A DNA stretch of 64,000 bases from contig OZ037765.1 of assembly GCA_964035545.1 (NCBI GenBank), forward strand, positions 20,840,495-20,904,494, written 5' to 3'. The notes under the pieces were generated by a model, which was not told where the DNA came from, did not search any database, and saw only the letters and a list, made by a program, of their open reading frames with translations. The translations under genes and the position numbers were made by a program. The DNA is from Bugula neritina (Eukaryota > Bryozoa > Gymnolaemata > Cheilostomatida > Bugulidae). Each line of letters starts with the position of its first letter. Position 1 is the first letter of the stretch. Positions 1-48,359 of this stretch are shown here, in pieces.

Positions 1-640
1 AATTAAGCAAAAATGTGATACTAGTGGTTTTGCCACTCAACAAATAAGTTCCCTAGAGCTTGATGTTTTATTTAAGTCTGAGAATTCATAAAACTAGTAG
101 TAACTATCATATATATGTAACTAGTCTTGAAAACATGCCAACATTTTTGACAAAAAATATAATATTCACTCGTTGATCAAAATTTCAATGTTTTAGGATG
201 AATATTAAAAGAGATTTGCTGTAAATTATGTTTGAGTAGAGTGCTTAATATTTTAGTCATTTTGCAAACTTAAAAACTTGGTGGTATTGTCTATTATTAA
301 GATATCGTTTATTTTGTTCATATTTTTGCTCATAAAATGTAAAAAAAAGTTATCAATAATATACAGTTAGCTGAAATCTATCAAACGTTTTGTTCTTGTC
401 AAATGTTTAAAAACTTACAAATAGAAATATTATCATTTAATCTGCAGCATGCAACAGATATTACGGAAGGGATGTTATTTGAAGGGGATTTACTTTATGC
501 TTGTAAGGCAAAGAATATAATTGATAAAGTAATAAATAAATGATAAAAGGGTTTAACTATATTCTAGCTGAAATTAACAGAGAAATTCATCACAAAACGC
601 TAATTTCTTTGAGTAGCTTTTACTTGCAAGACAACTTGGT
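1..640. other. AT-rich non-coding sequence, no clear gene
   Basis: No convincing ORF or repeat. One short stretch at 448-502 (plus strand) is open, preceded by a CAG acceptor and followed by a GTAAGG donor. It could be a small exon of the gene whose last exon may lie near 1598-1732, but 55 bases are too few to support a call. Confidence 0.4.
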
Positions 641-649
641 GAAACTTTC

Positions 650-1272
650 AACTTGACCAAAGTGCTTGACAATTGTGAATCCAGAGTTTATTTCACTACT
701 TTAATCAATGCGCGACTAGTTTACCATAATATACTAACCTCTTTCCCAGACAAAGCTGTTAATATTAAACATAAAACGCCCCAAGCACATAATAATATCC
801 ATATATTATTTTATCTTATTTATGAGATACCTTGGGGTTATAGTAGATCAGAATTTGAGATTTCATGAGCAGAGTAAAATCAGTGATTACAACAGTATCA
901 AAAATATAGCATACTATGAAGAATTTTTTATATTTTGGCTCTAAACCTCTAGCAAATATATTATTCAAAGGTTTCATCATGTCCCTCATCTCCTATTGTC
1001 TATCTATCAATTTTACTTGTATTTATGCTGGTGATAAAAAGGCTATCAGAAAGATTTTCAACGGCTGCTCTAAACTTAAGGTATTGAGTATCATGACATA
1101 GATTTGTTTATTCAGAAACTAACTAAAGCACTTGCCATCAAATATTTAGTAGACGATGACCATCTTATCAATGAGTTTCTGAGTCAAGCCCTTCGGGACA
1201 ATATAGAACTATCAAATATAGAGGAGCCTGGAGCAAAGATAACTTTTTATGACACCTTGGAAATACTTTGAA
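650..1272 (+). pseudogene. Degenerate LINE-like reverse transcriptase C-terminus
   Basis: Two short ORFs (653-868 and 916-1101) and a third frame ending at the TGA near 1272 line up as one broken coding region. The 916-1101 stretch reads like the segment after the polymerase domain of non-LTR retrotransposons (LANILFKGFIMSLISYC, then a basic KKAIRKIF). The frame changes at about 1080 and continues as a stretch containing HDIDLFIQKLTKALAIKYLV. The breaks are frameshifts, so this is a dead 3' end of a LINE-like element. The family assignment rests on pattern recognition only; a host pseudogene is possible. Confidence 0.35.
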
Positions 1273-1597
1273 TGATTTTTTATTTTAAATATTTCCAGCA
1301 GAGTTCTGACTTTTTTTTCCAAATTTGTTCATTACTACGTATTATAGCCAGTATTTTGCAACATGTTTTTATGTCTGATATGTAATAGATCAATCAAATT
1401 GTTCAAAAGCCCCTTCAATATTTAAACTGACGATTTTATGTAAAAATGGCACAGGTAAAAACTACACAGTAAACATGGCGCAAATGGAAAAGTAGGTAAA
1501 AACGGTGTCTTTAATTTGTGTGTTACAGGATTCAAAGTATCAATCCATCATTCACTACTCTGTTTGAATCTATTACCCACGTGGACTGACACCTCAG

Positions 1598-1732
1598 TCA
1601 TCTACTGCAGAACCAGTCAACAAAGCTTCCAATAAATATTTGCCAATCTACATTGGAGCAACAGTTAACGCTCTGGTCATTGGTGTAGTTATTGGTGTAA
1701 TTATCTGCTGCTTGACTTCAAAATTTAAGTAA
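1598..1732 (+). CDS. Possible terminal exon with a membrane span
   Basis: An open stretch follows a candidate CAG acceptor at 1595-1597 (alternative at 1608-1610) and ends at TAA 1730-1732. It encodes a polar segment, then about 23 hydrophobic residues (IYIGATVNALVIGVVIGVII), two cysteines and a short basic end (SKFK). This looks like the last exon of a type I membrane protein with almost no cytoplasmic tail. An AATAAA lies at about 1866. The rest of the gene would be upstream, largely outside the window. The layout resembles the last exons of the protease gene at 3943-4323, but I cannot show homology. It could be a chance hydrophobic ORF. Confidence 0.35.
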   Translation, partial: SSTAEPVNKASNKYLPIYIGATVNALVIGVVIGVIICCLTSKFK

Positions 1733-38364
<36,632 letters not shown>

Positions 38365-38858
38365 ATTGGTGGTGGGAACACCAGTTAAATGAGCTTATGC
38401 ATTCTCTAGTGTGGTTATATAACAGATGGGCGTAGCTGAAACTTTTTTCTTTGTAGAGAATCTAACATAACGGCTTTTGTTCTCCTTTTCAACACAATTA
38501 TGGAATTGACTGGATACGCATTGATGAATAAGTCATAGCATTATTGTAGAATAGTTTGCCAGGATTTGCAAGTGGTCATTCTAGCATATATATGGGCGAT
38601 TATTTACAATAAAATAAAATGAGTACATTATAAAATGCATATGAATGAAAACATGTGTCTTCATCAATCCTTAGCTAACTGTAACTTTCTCTCACTTCAC
38701 CTATTTCCGCTCTGTTTTGTTCGGGTAGTCTAAACTCACACAAGTTTATAGTCAATATCCCAGTGAGAAACCCTTGATAAAAAAGGTGTTTTTAAAGTGC
38801 ACTAAGGACATATTCATATGTGGCACAGGAGCAATTGTGACTGGGCGCTCTTCCTAAC

Positions 38859-38945
38859 ATCACCAATGGCCTTACTGGGGTTCAAACCCATGACTTCATG
38901 TTTACTAAGCAAGCGCTCTGGGCCCTAGACCACGGCTGCTCCCGT
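38859..38945 (-). repeat. tRNA-derived SINE-like fragment
   Basis: The minus strand reads GGGAGCAGCCGTGGTCTAGG (A-box side) and GGGTTTGAACCCCAG (B-box side), about 75 bases apart, tRNA-like but with no closed cloverleaf. Upstream of the protease gene start. Confidence 0.5.
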
Positions 38946-39224
38946 CTTAGCTAACCATAACTGCATGATGCTAATCAAACATGTATTATTATGTTACACA
39001 GTATAGGGCTATAAAATTTATTTTCTTAGACCACAATCTTGAGAACACCTTAAATGTTTCAGTGTGCATTATTTATATGATAAGAATATTGCAAATAATT
39101 TTTGTTTCAATATAAAAAAATCATGATGTAAGCTTTTCAATTTGAAACAAAAGGAAATTTACACTCTACATCGAACACTGATGTATGCTTAGGTTTTAAC
39201 TTGTGCGGTCTATAATCTGCACCA

Positions 39225-39786
<562 letters not shown>

Positions 39787-39798
39787 TTCTTTTTTTTT

Positions 39799-40098
<300 letters not shown>

Positions 40099-40194
40099 AA
40101 ATGAGTGTTTATAAAACGTTACTAGAGTGCTCTATAGAAATAAATCTAGAGCATAAACATTAGAAGAAATAAAATGAGATTTGATTAATTTAAT

Positions 40195-40257
40195 GGCATT
40201 TATTACTAGTAGTTTCGTACACAAAAAACCGATGTGCACTCGTCAGATAAATTTGCC
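40195..40257 (-). ncRNA. Hammerhead ribozyme motif, class 1
   Basis: Minus-strand copy of the structure at 46860-46922, with intact CTGACGA and GAAA and the same stems; the stem II loop differs by a few bases. Confidence 0.8.
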
Positions 40258-40276
40258 ACTATGATTGCTTACAACT

Positions 40277-40489
40277 TGTTATAGTGGCACGCTGAGAGTT
40301 TAGCTAATGACAATAGCCTATCAGATACGTGAGCTATCGTGTTACTAAGAGTTGCCCTACCAGCCACCGTATAGCCGAGATAGCAACAAGCTAAGGCAGA
40401 TAAAACCCAGACAAACAGAGTGAATGGTCTCTTTCATCTGGCAGCTTTACCACTGGTAAGACATACTATTACGTTGTGGTAATCTAACA
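40277..40489 (+). repeat. 5' LTR of the gag-only element
   Basis: 213 bases; see the whole-element entry for identity and flanks. Confidence 0.93.
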
Positions 40490-40505
40490 TGGCGCAGTCA
40501 GCATT
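40490..40505 (+). promoter_or_regulatory. Primer binding site, tRNA-Ser-like
   Basis: TGGCGCAGTC directly follows the LTR. The first ten bases match the tRNA-Ser-type primer site used by insect 17.6/297-like elements, as I recall it; later bases do not. Confidence 0.5.
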
Positions 40506-40625
40506 TTAACGAACCTGCCAGTGAGAAACTCTTTCTGTCCTTACAACTATAGATGATAGATAAGTACTTTCTTCAATTTATCATTATCAGTTGCAAGTGT
40601 TTTGAATATAATATAATAATATAAG

Positions 40626-40945
40626 TGTAGTGTAGTGTAGTGCAGTGCAGTGCAGTGCAGTGCAGTGCAGTGCAGTGCAGTGCAGTGCAGCGCAGTGCAG
40701 CGCAGTGCAGCGCAGCGCAGGCAGCGCAGCGCAGCGCAGCGCAGCGCAGCGCAGCGCAGCGCAGTGCAGTGCAGTGCAGTGGAGTTGAGTGTAGTGGAGT
40801 GTAGTGCAGTGTTACTGTTGGTGCAGTGTTACTGTTGGTGCAGTGTTACTGGTGGTGCAGTGTTACTGGTGGTGCAGTGTTACTGTTGGTGCAGTGTTAT
40901 TGTTGGTGCAGTGTTATTGTTAGTGTAGTGTTATTGTTAGTGTAG
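40626..40945 (+). repeat. Pentanucleotide and 17-base tandem repeats in the element leader
   Basis: GTGTA, GTGCA and GCGCA pentamers (about 40626-40790) give way to a 17-base unit GCAGTGTTACTGTTGGT repeated about seven times. It lies between the primer site and the gag start, within the transcribed leader. The ORF across it is an artefact. Confidence 0.9.
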
Positions 40946-41154
40946 TCTAATGAGTGATAATCGTAATTTGATATCGTGATTCACAGCTGGCAACTGTGAT
41001 ACTACAGTCATTTACAACAAGTGACCGAAACAGTGATACTCAGTGTTTAAGATATTTTGTGATTGTCATCTTGACATAACACACGAGTAAATCAAGGCTC
41101 CAAGCTAGTACAAGTAGTAACCTTTGTAGCACAGGGAATTGTAGCAACAAAGTC

Positions 41155-42291
41155 ATGGATTTAAATTCATTTCCAAGACTTCAATTGAATTGTAATGATG
41201 TGACAGGATCATGGAATGGTTGGCTAGCTCAATTTGAGATAACAGTAGAGTTAACTACTTTGAATCTGGGAAAAGAGACAGTGGAGGGTGTAGAAGTAAA
41301 TAAATTTAGAGGTAGGACTAAGTTGTTAGCATTGTTGAGCGCAATAGGCAATGATGGTAGAGCCACGTTACAATCTCTTGGCTTTGATTTGAGAAACAAT
41401 GGGAATGAAGGCTATGAGCAAGCATTAGGTCTACTTAGGGGCCACTATGATAGGTCAGATAGCTTTTATGTTAAAACAATGAGGTTTGTGACAGTGTCAC
41501 AGGCCATTGATGAGGATGAAAGCGAATACTTGCTGAGAGTAGAAAAATTTAGTAGAGAATTAGGTTTAGGTGCTGGGACCGAGGATGTTAGAAGGAGACT
41601 TAGTGTTGCCTTAGCAGTAAATGGCTTGCGCGATACTAATGCTAGGAGACAATTATTGCAAGAACCCGATTTATCCTGGGACGACTTAAATACCAAGCTT
41701 AAAGCAAAAAAGCTAGCTAGAGACTCAGACCTACTTTTAAATGAAGCTAGGACAATAGTGGACGTCAAACAAGAAGTCGGGGCTGTAAGTTCTCTTAAGC
41801 AGACTAGAAACAGTAGCAGTGACAGCTGTGACAGTTATTCTGTTAATAGGGTTTCTAGATCTAGAATAAAGTGGAGACCTTATTTGAGAAGTAGCCTTAG
41901 GAATAGTGACCACTATAGAAGTAGAAGCTCGAGTGGGTCTAGTAACAGCTCTGATGATCATAGTAAACGACATTACAATAGTAGGGATAAATTCTGTTCA
42001 AGCCAACGAAGGAGGAGGAATGAAAAACCTCTCGTAGATAGACTGAATTCAGGTTACTATCATTCTAGGTCTAAAGGGTTTAGCTCCCCTAGAAGAGAAG
42101 GAAATCTTTGCTATCATTGTAAAAGACATGATCATAGAATTAGGGACTGCCCTGATGTAAGGTGCTCCGTATGTAACTGTCGAGGGCACACCACTAAAGA
42201 TTGCCCCGAAAGGGAGACCAAACCTTATAGGTCAAGTAGTGGGAGTAGTGATAGGAATAAGGGTTATAGGAGAGTCAGATTTGCAAGCTGA
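41155..42291 (+). CDS. Gag-like protein of the LTR element, two zinc knuckles
   Basis: An intact 378-codon ORF. Residues about 1-200 are mixed helical, as expected for a capsid-like region (GLRDTNARRQLLQEPDLSWDD resembles the end of Gag capsid domains). Residues about 220-310 are Ser/Arg-rich and basic. Two knuckles follow: CYHCKRHDHRIRDC (42109-42150) and CSVCNCRGHTTKDC (42163-42204), both C-x2-C-x4-H-x4-C. It should bind and package the element RNA. It starts at the first ATG after the leader repeats. The ORF being intact agrees with the very similar LTRs. Confidence 0.82.
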   Translation: MDLNSFPRLQLNCNDVTGSWNGWLAQFEITVELTTLNLGKETVEGVEVNKFRGRTKLLALLSAIGNDGRATLQSLGFDLRNNGNEGYEQALGLLRGHYDRSDSFYVKTMRFVTVSQAIDEDESEYLLRVEKFSRELGLGAGTEDVRRRLSVALAVNGLRDTNARRQLLQEPDLSWDDLNTKLKAKKLARDSDLLLNEARTIVDVKQEVGAVSSLKQTRNSSSDSCDSYSVNRVSRSRIKWRPYLRSSLRNSDHYRSRSSSGSSNSSDDHSKRHYNSRDKFCSSQRRRRNEKPLVDRLNSGYYHSRSKGFSSPRREGNLCYHCKRHDHRIRDCPDVRCSVCNCRGHTTKDCPERETKPYRSSSGSSDRNKGYRRVRFAS

Positions 42292-42480
42292 CTATATGAT
42301 GGCAATGACAGCAAGTTATTTCCTCCTGAACAAGGAGAAATTACGCTTACTAGACGGGGGAGACTAAGCAAACTTCCTAATAGACTAAACATGCAGAGGT
42401 ATAAATAATAATGTGTTTTTATATATATCGTTTTAGAAAACTTGCGAAAAACAATATATAGATAGAGAAAGAGACGAACA

Positions 42481-43521
42481 ATGAGCAATAGTGAGAAAGA
42501 GAAGGAAGGTATAGGGGAACCCGACATGGACTCTTGGTCTAAAGCCGGACCCTCAGGAAGACATAAAGAAACGGTAAAAGTAGCTAACCTCCAGGGTAAG
42601 CCCAAGAATACAGAAGATAAGGCTAAGCTTAAAAAGCCACATGAGGTATGTGGCAACAAGGGCACAATTAGGTGTGCCATCTGTAGATGCTTCAGGGATC
42701 GCTCTGCCCAAGACTGTCCCAATAATAAGTGTTACAGGTGTGGGCAGAAGGGTCATTGAGTAGAGGACTGCAGAGAAGTCTACTGCAGTTGGTGTTGTGT
42801 CGCAGCCGAACACAAAACCTCAGACTGTAGTCACGCACCTTCTAGCTTCAAGCGGAAGGCTGTTGATGGTGTTGACTCTCAAGATCCAGCACCAAAATTA
42901 GCCAAGGTTTCAGGTAGTCAGAAATCAAACTATGCAAGTGTTGCCTCTGGTGGTGTAGCTACATCATCAAGCTATGTTCATGCATTAAAGCCTAAAAATG
43001 TTATTGTCAGTGAAGTTTCAGGGTTCCTGAATGGCTTGACGGGGTGCGACTTCCTGGATGGGGAGGCTTATGCACTAAGGAAAGAGGAATTAAATAGAGA
43101 AAAGCAAGAACTTCAACGAAAGTTCAACAGGCAAATGGAAGAGATCAGTGAGCGAGAGAGTCTCTTGGAAAAGGAGTATCAGTGCTCAATGGCTATTAAA
43201 GTAGCAATCGAAAACTGGGCAAGTGTGGCCAACGTGCATTCCAGAGGATTGGGTAGCACAATACTAAACCCTGCAACCACAGTTGCGGAAGGTCCCAGTG
43301 GTAACCAGGAGGAGTCAAAGGCCGTAGAGGAGTCGCCGACCTTAGGTCGCCCTCGAGACGACACTTGGGAGGAGTCAATGGCCGTAGAGCCCCAGACCCC
43401 CGGTGTACATGGTGGTTCAGACCTTGGTCTGAGACCGACCTACAGTCCTAGTCAGCCTCAGGCAACTGAGACTGGGGAGGTGAAGATGGAAACATCTTCT
43501 AATCCCGAAGCACTGCATTGA
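42481..43521 (+). CDS. Second zinc-knuckle ORF, one in-frame TGA
   Basis: One frame runs from ATG 42481 to TGA 43519-43521 and is interrupted only by TGA at 42757-42759. Before it lie CAICRCFRDRSAQDC (irregular, no His at the usual place) and the start of CYRCGQKGH. After it lie VEDC, completing that knuckle, and CSWCCVAAEHKTSDC (C-x2-C-x5-H-x4-C). The later part (from about 43036) has a charged helix (KEELNREKQELQRKF), probably a coiled coil, then an acidic, Pro-rich tail. The TGA replaces a residue inside a zinc knuckle. It may be a point mutation or a recoding site. No polymerase motif is present. I know no named family. Confidence 0.65.
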
Positions 43522-43846
43522 GGTTCTGGTCAGTCTCAGGCAACTGAGACTGAGGGAGAAGAGGGTGGGAACATCCTCCAATCCCAACTCACTTACTTAC
43601 ACACTTACCGACACACTAAACAACCTACTCACCTAACTTACTCACCTACTTATTTACTCACACACTCAACGACACACTGACTCGCGAACTACTAAATTAC
43701 AAATAGTTAAAGCTTGTGTTTACAGTTTCTGGCATATAGAGGTGAGTAAGTTTACCCACAGACATGTGGTACTCATCAGCTTATAGCTTTTAGAAATAGT
43801 ATGTAATTGAAATGATTAGTTTTAGCAGGTGGTCACCAGCCTTTAT

Positions 43847-43858
43847 TGGAAGGGGGCA
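43847..43858 (+). promoter_or_regulatory. Polypurine tract of the gag-only element
   Basis: GGAAGGGGGCA abuts the 3' LTR. Confidence 0.7.
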
Positions 43859-44071
43859 TGTTATAGTGGCACGCTGAGAGTTTAGCTAATGACAATAGCC
43901 TATCAGATACGTGAGCTATCGTGTTAGTAAGAGTTGCCCTACCAGCCACCGTATAGCCGAGATAGCTACAAGCTAAGGCAGATAAAACCCAGACAAACAG
44001 AGTGAATGGTCTCTTTCATCTGGCAGCTTTATCACTGGTAAGACATACTATTACGTTGTGGTAATCTAACA
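43859..44071 (+). repeat. 3' LTR of the gag-only element
   Basis: 213 bases, three differences from the 5' LTR. Confidence 0.93.
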
Positions 44072-44076
44072 CAACT

Positions 44077-46859
44077 ATAAATAATGTAATACACAGTTGG
44101 TTTAAGGTCATACTTTTCATTTTCTGGCTCTTTGCCAGGTGCTTTATGTTCTATATGAACAATGTTCCACTGATCGCTCGAACAGGTTGAATGTCACAGG
44201 AACAAAAAAAATATGAAAAGATAAAGAAATTTATGTTCTCCAATATACTTTTTTATTTTTTTCAAAAGCCAATTCATGTTTAAGTTATAGCTTGTTGAAA
44301 AACATAGTCCCCCTTCCACATTCTTTTCAATTTATACGCTCCTGACTTGTTATTGTGTCTCAATATGCCTTGTATTTGAGTGCTTGTTAGTCTCGCTTCA
44401 CTAACTTTGCCTATACTTCACAAGTGCCAGTGCTGCTGGCTCAAAAGCTAAATGTTATAAACTGTCAGCTAAAACCCAATCTTGTATTCCTAGGTTGGTT
44501 GGCCTAAATAAAACAATAGTCAAATCATGATTTCATGTTTTAAAAATTTACTCTATTCTAACCTGCTGCCTAGCTAGTTCTATTTTTGATGTATAATTAC
44601 AAAATTTGTGATACATTTTTTTGGCATCCATGTGATTTATAAAATGCAGTAATGGTACTTATAATATTATATTATTATCATTATAATATATTATATAGTA
44701 CTATGTGTGTTTTTATTATACTGCATAATATCTATTTTATTATTGTTGTTGTGCAAACAAGTGCAATTAACCTAGTTTTCAAAATGTACCTCTAAATTAT
44801 CAGAATATCAGTTTAGATATTTTCATGCTTTGTAAGGTAAACCTAAAAAAAGAGGCTGTATTCCCAAAGTAAAGGGTGTTGAACTATGAACTATATTAGA
44901 TTAGCCACTCTGCTACCAAGTGCGTCAGTATAATATTATATGAATAGCTCTGATGCTTTGTCTCCGGTGGCTGGCTGCGATATGATAACTTGGCCAACTT
45001 CCAAGAGTTTAAAATTGGCGCAATTATTCAAGAGGTTACATACTGCACAGAGCTAGCAGTGATAGTAACCTTGCTATTGACAGTACTTATTACAACTGCC
45101 AGCATATAAGCTGCATTGTAGAATGCCGTTGGGGTAGGCTATTAAAACCAAATTCTGCTCTCTAATATACCTAAGACACAATGCAGCAACATAATTGTTC
45201 ATTTCATTTCATTTTACATTGCCACCCTTACATGAGCTGTGGGCTTCATAAAGATTCATATGATTAGAGATTTATGCTATAGGCTAGCTATGATGAAAAT
45301 AACACACCATTGTCAAAGTTAACTTCAAGTATGTTGTTTTCCAGAAACTCAGTAATGTCCATTTATCTCTCGCATACAAATACTTATGTAATAGCATACA
45401 GTTTAAGTTTTATTTTAGAGCACATCTGCAAACTCTACAATAAGAGCTTGCTTTACCAGTCTATTTCAGACCTGTTTTTGTAGCTAGTAATACGCAAGCT
45501 ACTTATTTTTAAACTTTTGGGTTATTTGTTCAAAACCATTAGCTTTGCTAGTAACCCGAGACTATTGCAACAGTTGACTGCTATCAACATGAATTGACAG
45601 CCTAATAATTATAACCCGTTTGCGCGCGAAATATTTATGTAATGATAGTCACTCATATAGTGCGCGTCTCATTTACGATGACTGCGTGGTCCAGAGGTTA
45701 GAGGCGTCAACGACGAGTTGGTTGGTCATGGTTCAACCCTGTTTTGTTGCAATTTTTTTTGTTAATTTATACAAATCCTACGCATGTATAATAAATATGG
45801 CTATAAGTGTAAAGTTTTTTTTTTAACTTTTGTTCAACAGTAAGACAACATACATGCATAATAATTAGATACTGAACGCTGGACTAAACCTTAAATTGAT
45901 CTTATAGAATACAATGTACTTAAAATAATCATATGTGAATTAGAGAAACTGAAAGTACACCTGCTGTGCTATAGACAGACCTTTACTGACAAGACTGCAA
46001 AGTGAAGTGATTTAGCTGAAATTAACTCTGCCAAACAAACAAAGAATTATGTTGTGCTAAGGCATTTTCAATATATTATTGTAACATAGTGAGATGATTC
46101 AGCTAAGTGCTAATGTAAAACAGGGAACATTATCTTGGCAGAAATCCAATAGATTGCCAATTTGTGCGAGAGGGTACTATATGTTATTGTGATAGCGCAG
46201 AGCGGCAAACGTACTAGGAATGTTATAATTAGTCACAGGAGCGTAGCTAGAACCACCATATGAAGAATTTAGAAAATTGCAGTGAAACTTGCAAAATGGT
46301 GTATGTTTTTACCAAATTGTGAAGAGCATAAACAGAATTTCAAAAAACAAAGAAAGTATATTAGAGAAAACATATCAAGGAATGTCAAGTTTAACTTTTA
46401 GACTTTATAAAATGAATCCCCTGTGCTACAGCAGTAGAACATGGAGGGTATAAAATTTTACTTATTATGCAACAACTTTCTCAGAAAATTTTTTATTGAA
46501 AAATTAAAAAAGTATATGAAAGAGGAATGCAAGAGCTATCTTTTCATGTAAAATTTGTTAATGTGAGACAAAAACTGTTCGAGCTATCCCCTGGAAACCG
46601 TTTATATATAACATAAAGCAGTGCTTGAATCTGGAAAGTAATGACCTTAAACTAACTGTGTATGTAAATATACACAGAATAAAGCTAGAAGATCAAAATA
46701 TAGCAAAGAGGTAGCATTGGAAGTAATTGGCTATGTTACAGCATTCTTGAGTAGAAATTTACTACTATGTCTGCATATAGATAAAAAGTCATTGATCTTC
46801 TAGCTTTATTCTGTGTATATTTACATATTACATTATTTATAGTTGTAAGCAATCATAGT
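44077..46859. other. Interior of the inverted-repeat element, no gene seen
   Basis: AT-rich. The stretch at about 44090-44130 is related, inverted, to 46636-46665, so the arms extend inward in pieces. 45680-45740 reads like a tRNA-derived fragment (GCGTGGTCCAGAGGTTAGAG … GGTTCAACCC). No reverse transcriptase or GIY-YIG motif found by eye. Confidence 0.5.
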
Positions 46860-46922
46860 GGCAAATTTATCTGACGAGTGCACATCGTTTTTTTGTGTAC
46901 GAAACTACTAGTAATAAATGCC
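46860..46922 (+). ncRNA. Hammerhead ribozyme motif, class 1
   Basis: Stem I 46860-46870 with 46914-46922; core CTGACGA 46871-46877; stem II GTGCAC 46878-46883 with GTGTAC 46895-46900; GAAA 46901-46904; stem III A46904-T46912, C-G, T-A with a triloop; cleavage-site A 46913. Confidence 0.84.
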
Positions 46923-46951
46923 ATTATATTAATCAAATCTCATTTTATTTC

Positions 46952-46957
<6 letters not shown>

Positions 46958-47043
<86 letters not shown>
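46958..47043. repeat. (TA)n tract
   Basis: Perfect TA bordering the right end of the inverted-repeat element. Confidence 0.96.
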
Positions 47044-47046
<3 letters not shown>

Positions 47047-47130
47047 CGCTCTCATTTAATGCTCAGCAATGTCATATTAAATGATTGAGCACTCTCACCA
47101 TGGTCACAAACTCAAGCTGCTAGCATTCTG

Positions 47131-47314
47131 CAATGCTCGTGACTCCTAGGTGACCCCTAGAGTTACTTGAGCACTCTGGCTTGAGTTTACACACCTTTTA
47201 AATATGCTTCAGTAAAACTATAAGTTTTACTATTGCGAAGGTGTGGGCCATGGTACTCTGTTCTGTGCTGATGAGGGGACAAATCTCGAAACAGCTGCTG
47301 TCCACAGATTGAGA

Positions 47315-47315
<1 letters not shown>
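47131..47315 (+). repeat. Hammerhead-bearing repeat, class 2, copy 2
   Basis: Direct repeat of 39799-39983, about 7.3 kb away, again followed immediately by (TA)n (47314-47360). Confidence 0.85.
47262..47308 (+). ncRNA. Hammerhead ribozyme motif, class 2
   Basis: Same core and stems I and III as 39931-39977. Stem II is GGGG with TCTC (G-U pairs replace two Watson-Crick pairs). Cleavage-site base C47302. Confidence 0.85.
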
Positions 47316-47358
<43 letters not shown>

Positions 47359-47444
47359 TTATCCAGAAATCGCTGAGGTTTAAATCTTATATAAGGCTCT
47401 AGTGACGTTAGGAGAAAGTTTAATCAAACATAACTTTATAATTT

Positions 47445-47705
47445 TAGGTAAAAATGGCACGATAAAAATGGCACAGGTATAAATAAAGGCACAAATGGAA
47501 AAATAGGAGAAATTGCACACTGATGTTAAATTTTCGCAAACCCCAAACCTAAACCCCCATTCCAAACACCCAACCCCACCCCAAACCCTATTATTGAAAA
47601 TGTGCCATTTTTACCTACTTTGCCATTTGTGCCATTATTACCTGCCCCATTATTACCTGTGCCATTTTTATCGATGCCACTATTACCTGTGCTATTTTTA
47701 CCGGA
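47445..47705. repeat. TGGCAC foldback repeat, copy C
   Basis: Arms of GGTAAAAATGGCAC-type units at left and inverted GTGCCATTTTTACCT units at right, with a core of C-rich CCCCAAACCTAAACCCC units, the complement orientation of copy B's core. Confidence 0.78.
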
Positions 47706-47826
47706 CATCTAGCTCTACAGCACTACTCCTGCCATATTGAAAAAACAATCAATAGCAAATTGACAAGGGCACTCCCAGTCAATCAAATTGTACACCCATT
47801 TATCTCAGCGTAATGAAGCCCAATAT

Positions 47827-48319
47827 TGTCAACATGAAAGTGGATTGAATGAAACTTAAGTGCTGAACATTTCTCTTTGCAAGAGAGAACAAGATGGAGG
47901 GTATTCTTCAGTAGTAGTAATCTTTATTTGTAGCATAGAGTAGTGGTCTTCCACAGGCGAGCTCCAGTGGTAGACTGAATTACACTGAAACACAAAAGAG
48001 AAAGATCCTTTTGATGTCCAAAATCGGAGGTCCGAAATGCCGATTTTTTTGGCATTTTGGGAGTCCGAAATGCCGATTTCGGGCAACAACATTTAGTATA
48101 AGAAAATAACTCATTTAGTAAAAAATAGAGATGATAACCATATATTATAAAATCTACAACACACACCCTCTATCGGAAAGTACACTTTCCAATAAAGAAA
48201 AAATTAAAAATGTTGACAATAGGTATGTATATATAAAAGATTGGGGGTATAGTCACAAAAGAGAAAAAAAGTAATAATAAGAGCAAATGCATTTAAGTAT
48301 ATAATAAAAGCACATCACA
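47827..48319 (-). repeat. Probable 3' LTR of gypsy element 2
   Basis: Borders are estimated. The inner end is placed at TGTGATGTGC, just after a GGTGGTGGGTG purine stretch; the outer end at 47827. The LTR includes a small palindrome with GTCCGAAATGCCGATTT repeated (48018-48085). Confidence 0.55.
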
Positions 48320-48359
48320 CACCCACCACCAATGTCTATGTGAACTATCTTGAGCGTTA

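Larger units (their letters stand above)
40277..44071 (+). mobile_element. Young LTR element encoding only zinc-knuckle proteins
   Basis: 213-base LTRs (40277-40489, 43859-44071) begin TGTTATAG and end CTAACA, differ at only 3 positions (1.4%), and are flanked by the 5-base duplication CAACT (40272-40276, 44072-44076). The inverted arm at 46811-46860 shows the empty site with one CAACT, confirming the insertion. A primer site TGGCGCAGTC follows the 5' LTR, and AAGGGGGCA precedes the 3' LTR. The 3.4-kb interior has a gag-like ORF and a second zinc-knuckle ORF, with no protease, reverse transcriptase or integrase. It must be mobilised in trans. Confidence 0.92.

Noticed and set aside
40650-40928. 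92-codon ORF at the start of the LTR element
   Set aside because: Comes from the pentamer array in the leader; the real gag starts at 41155.
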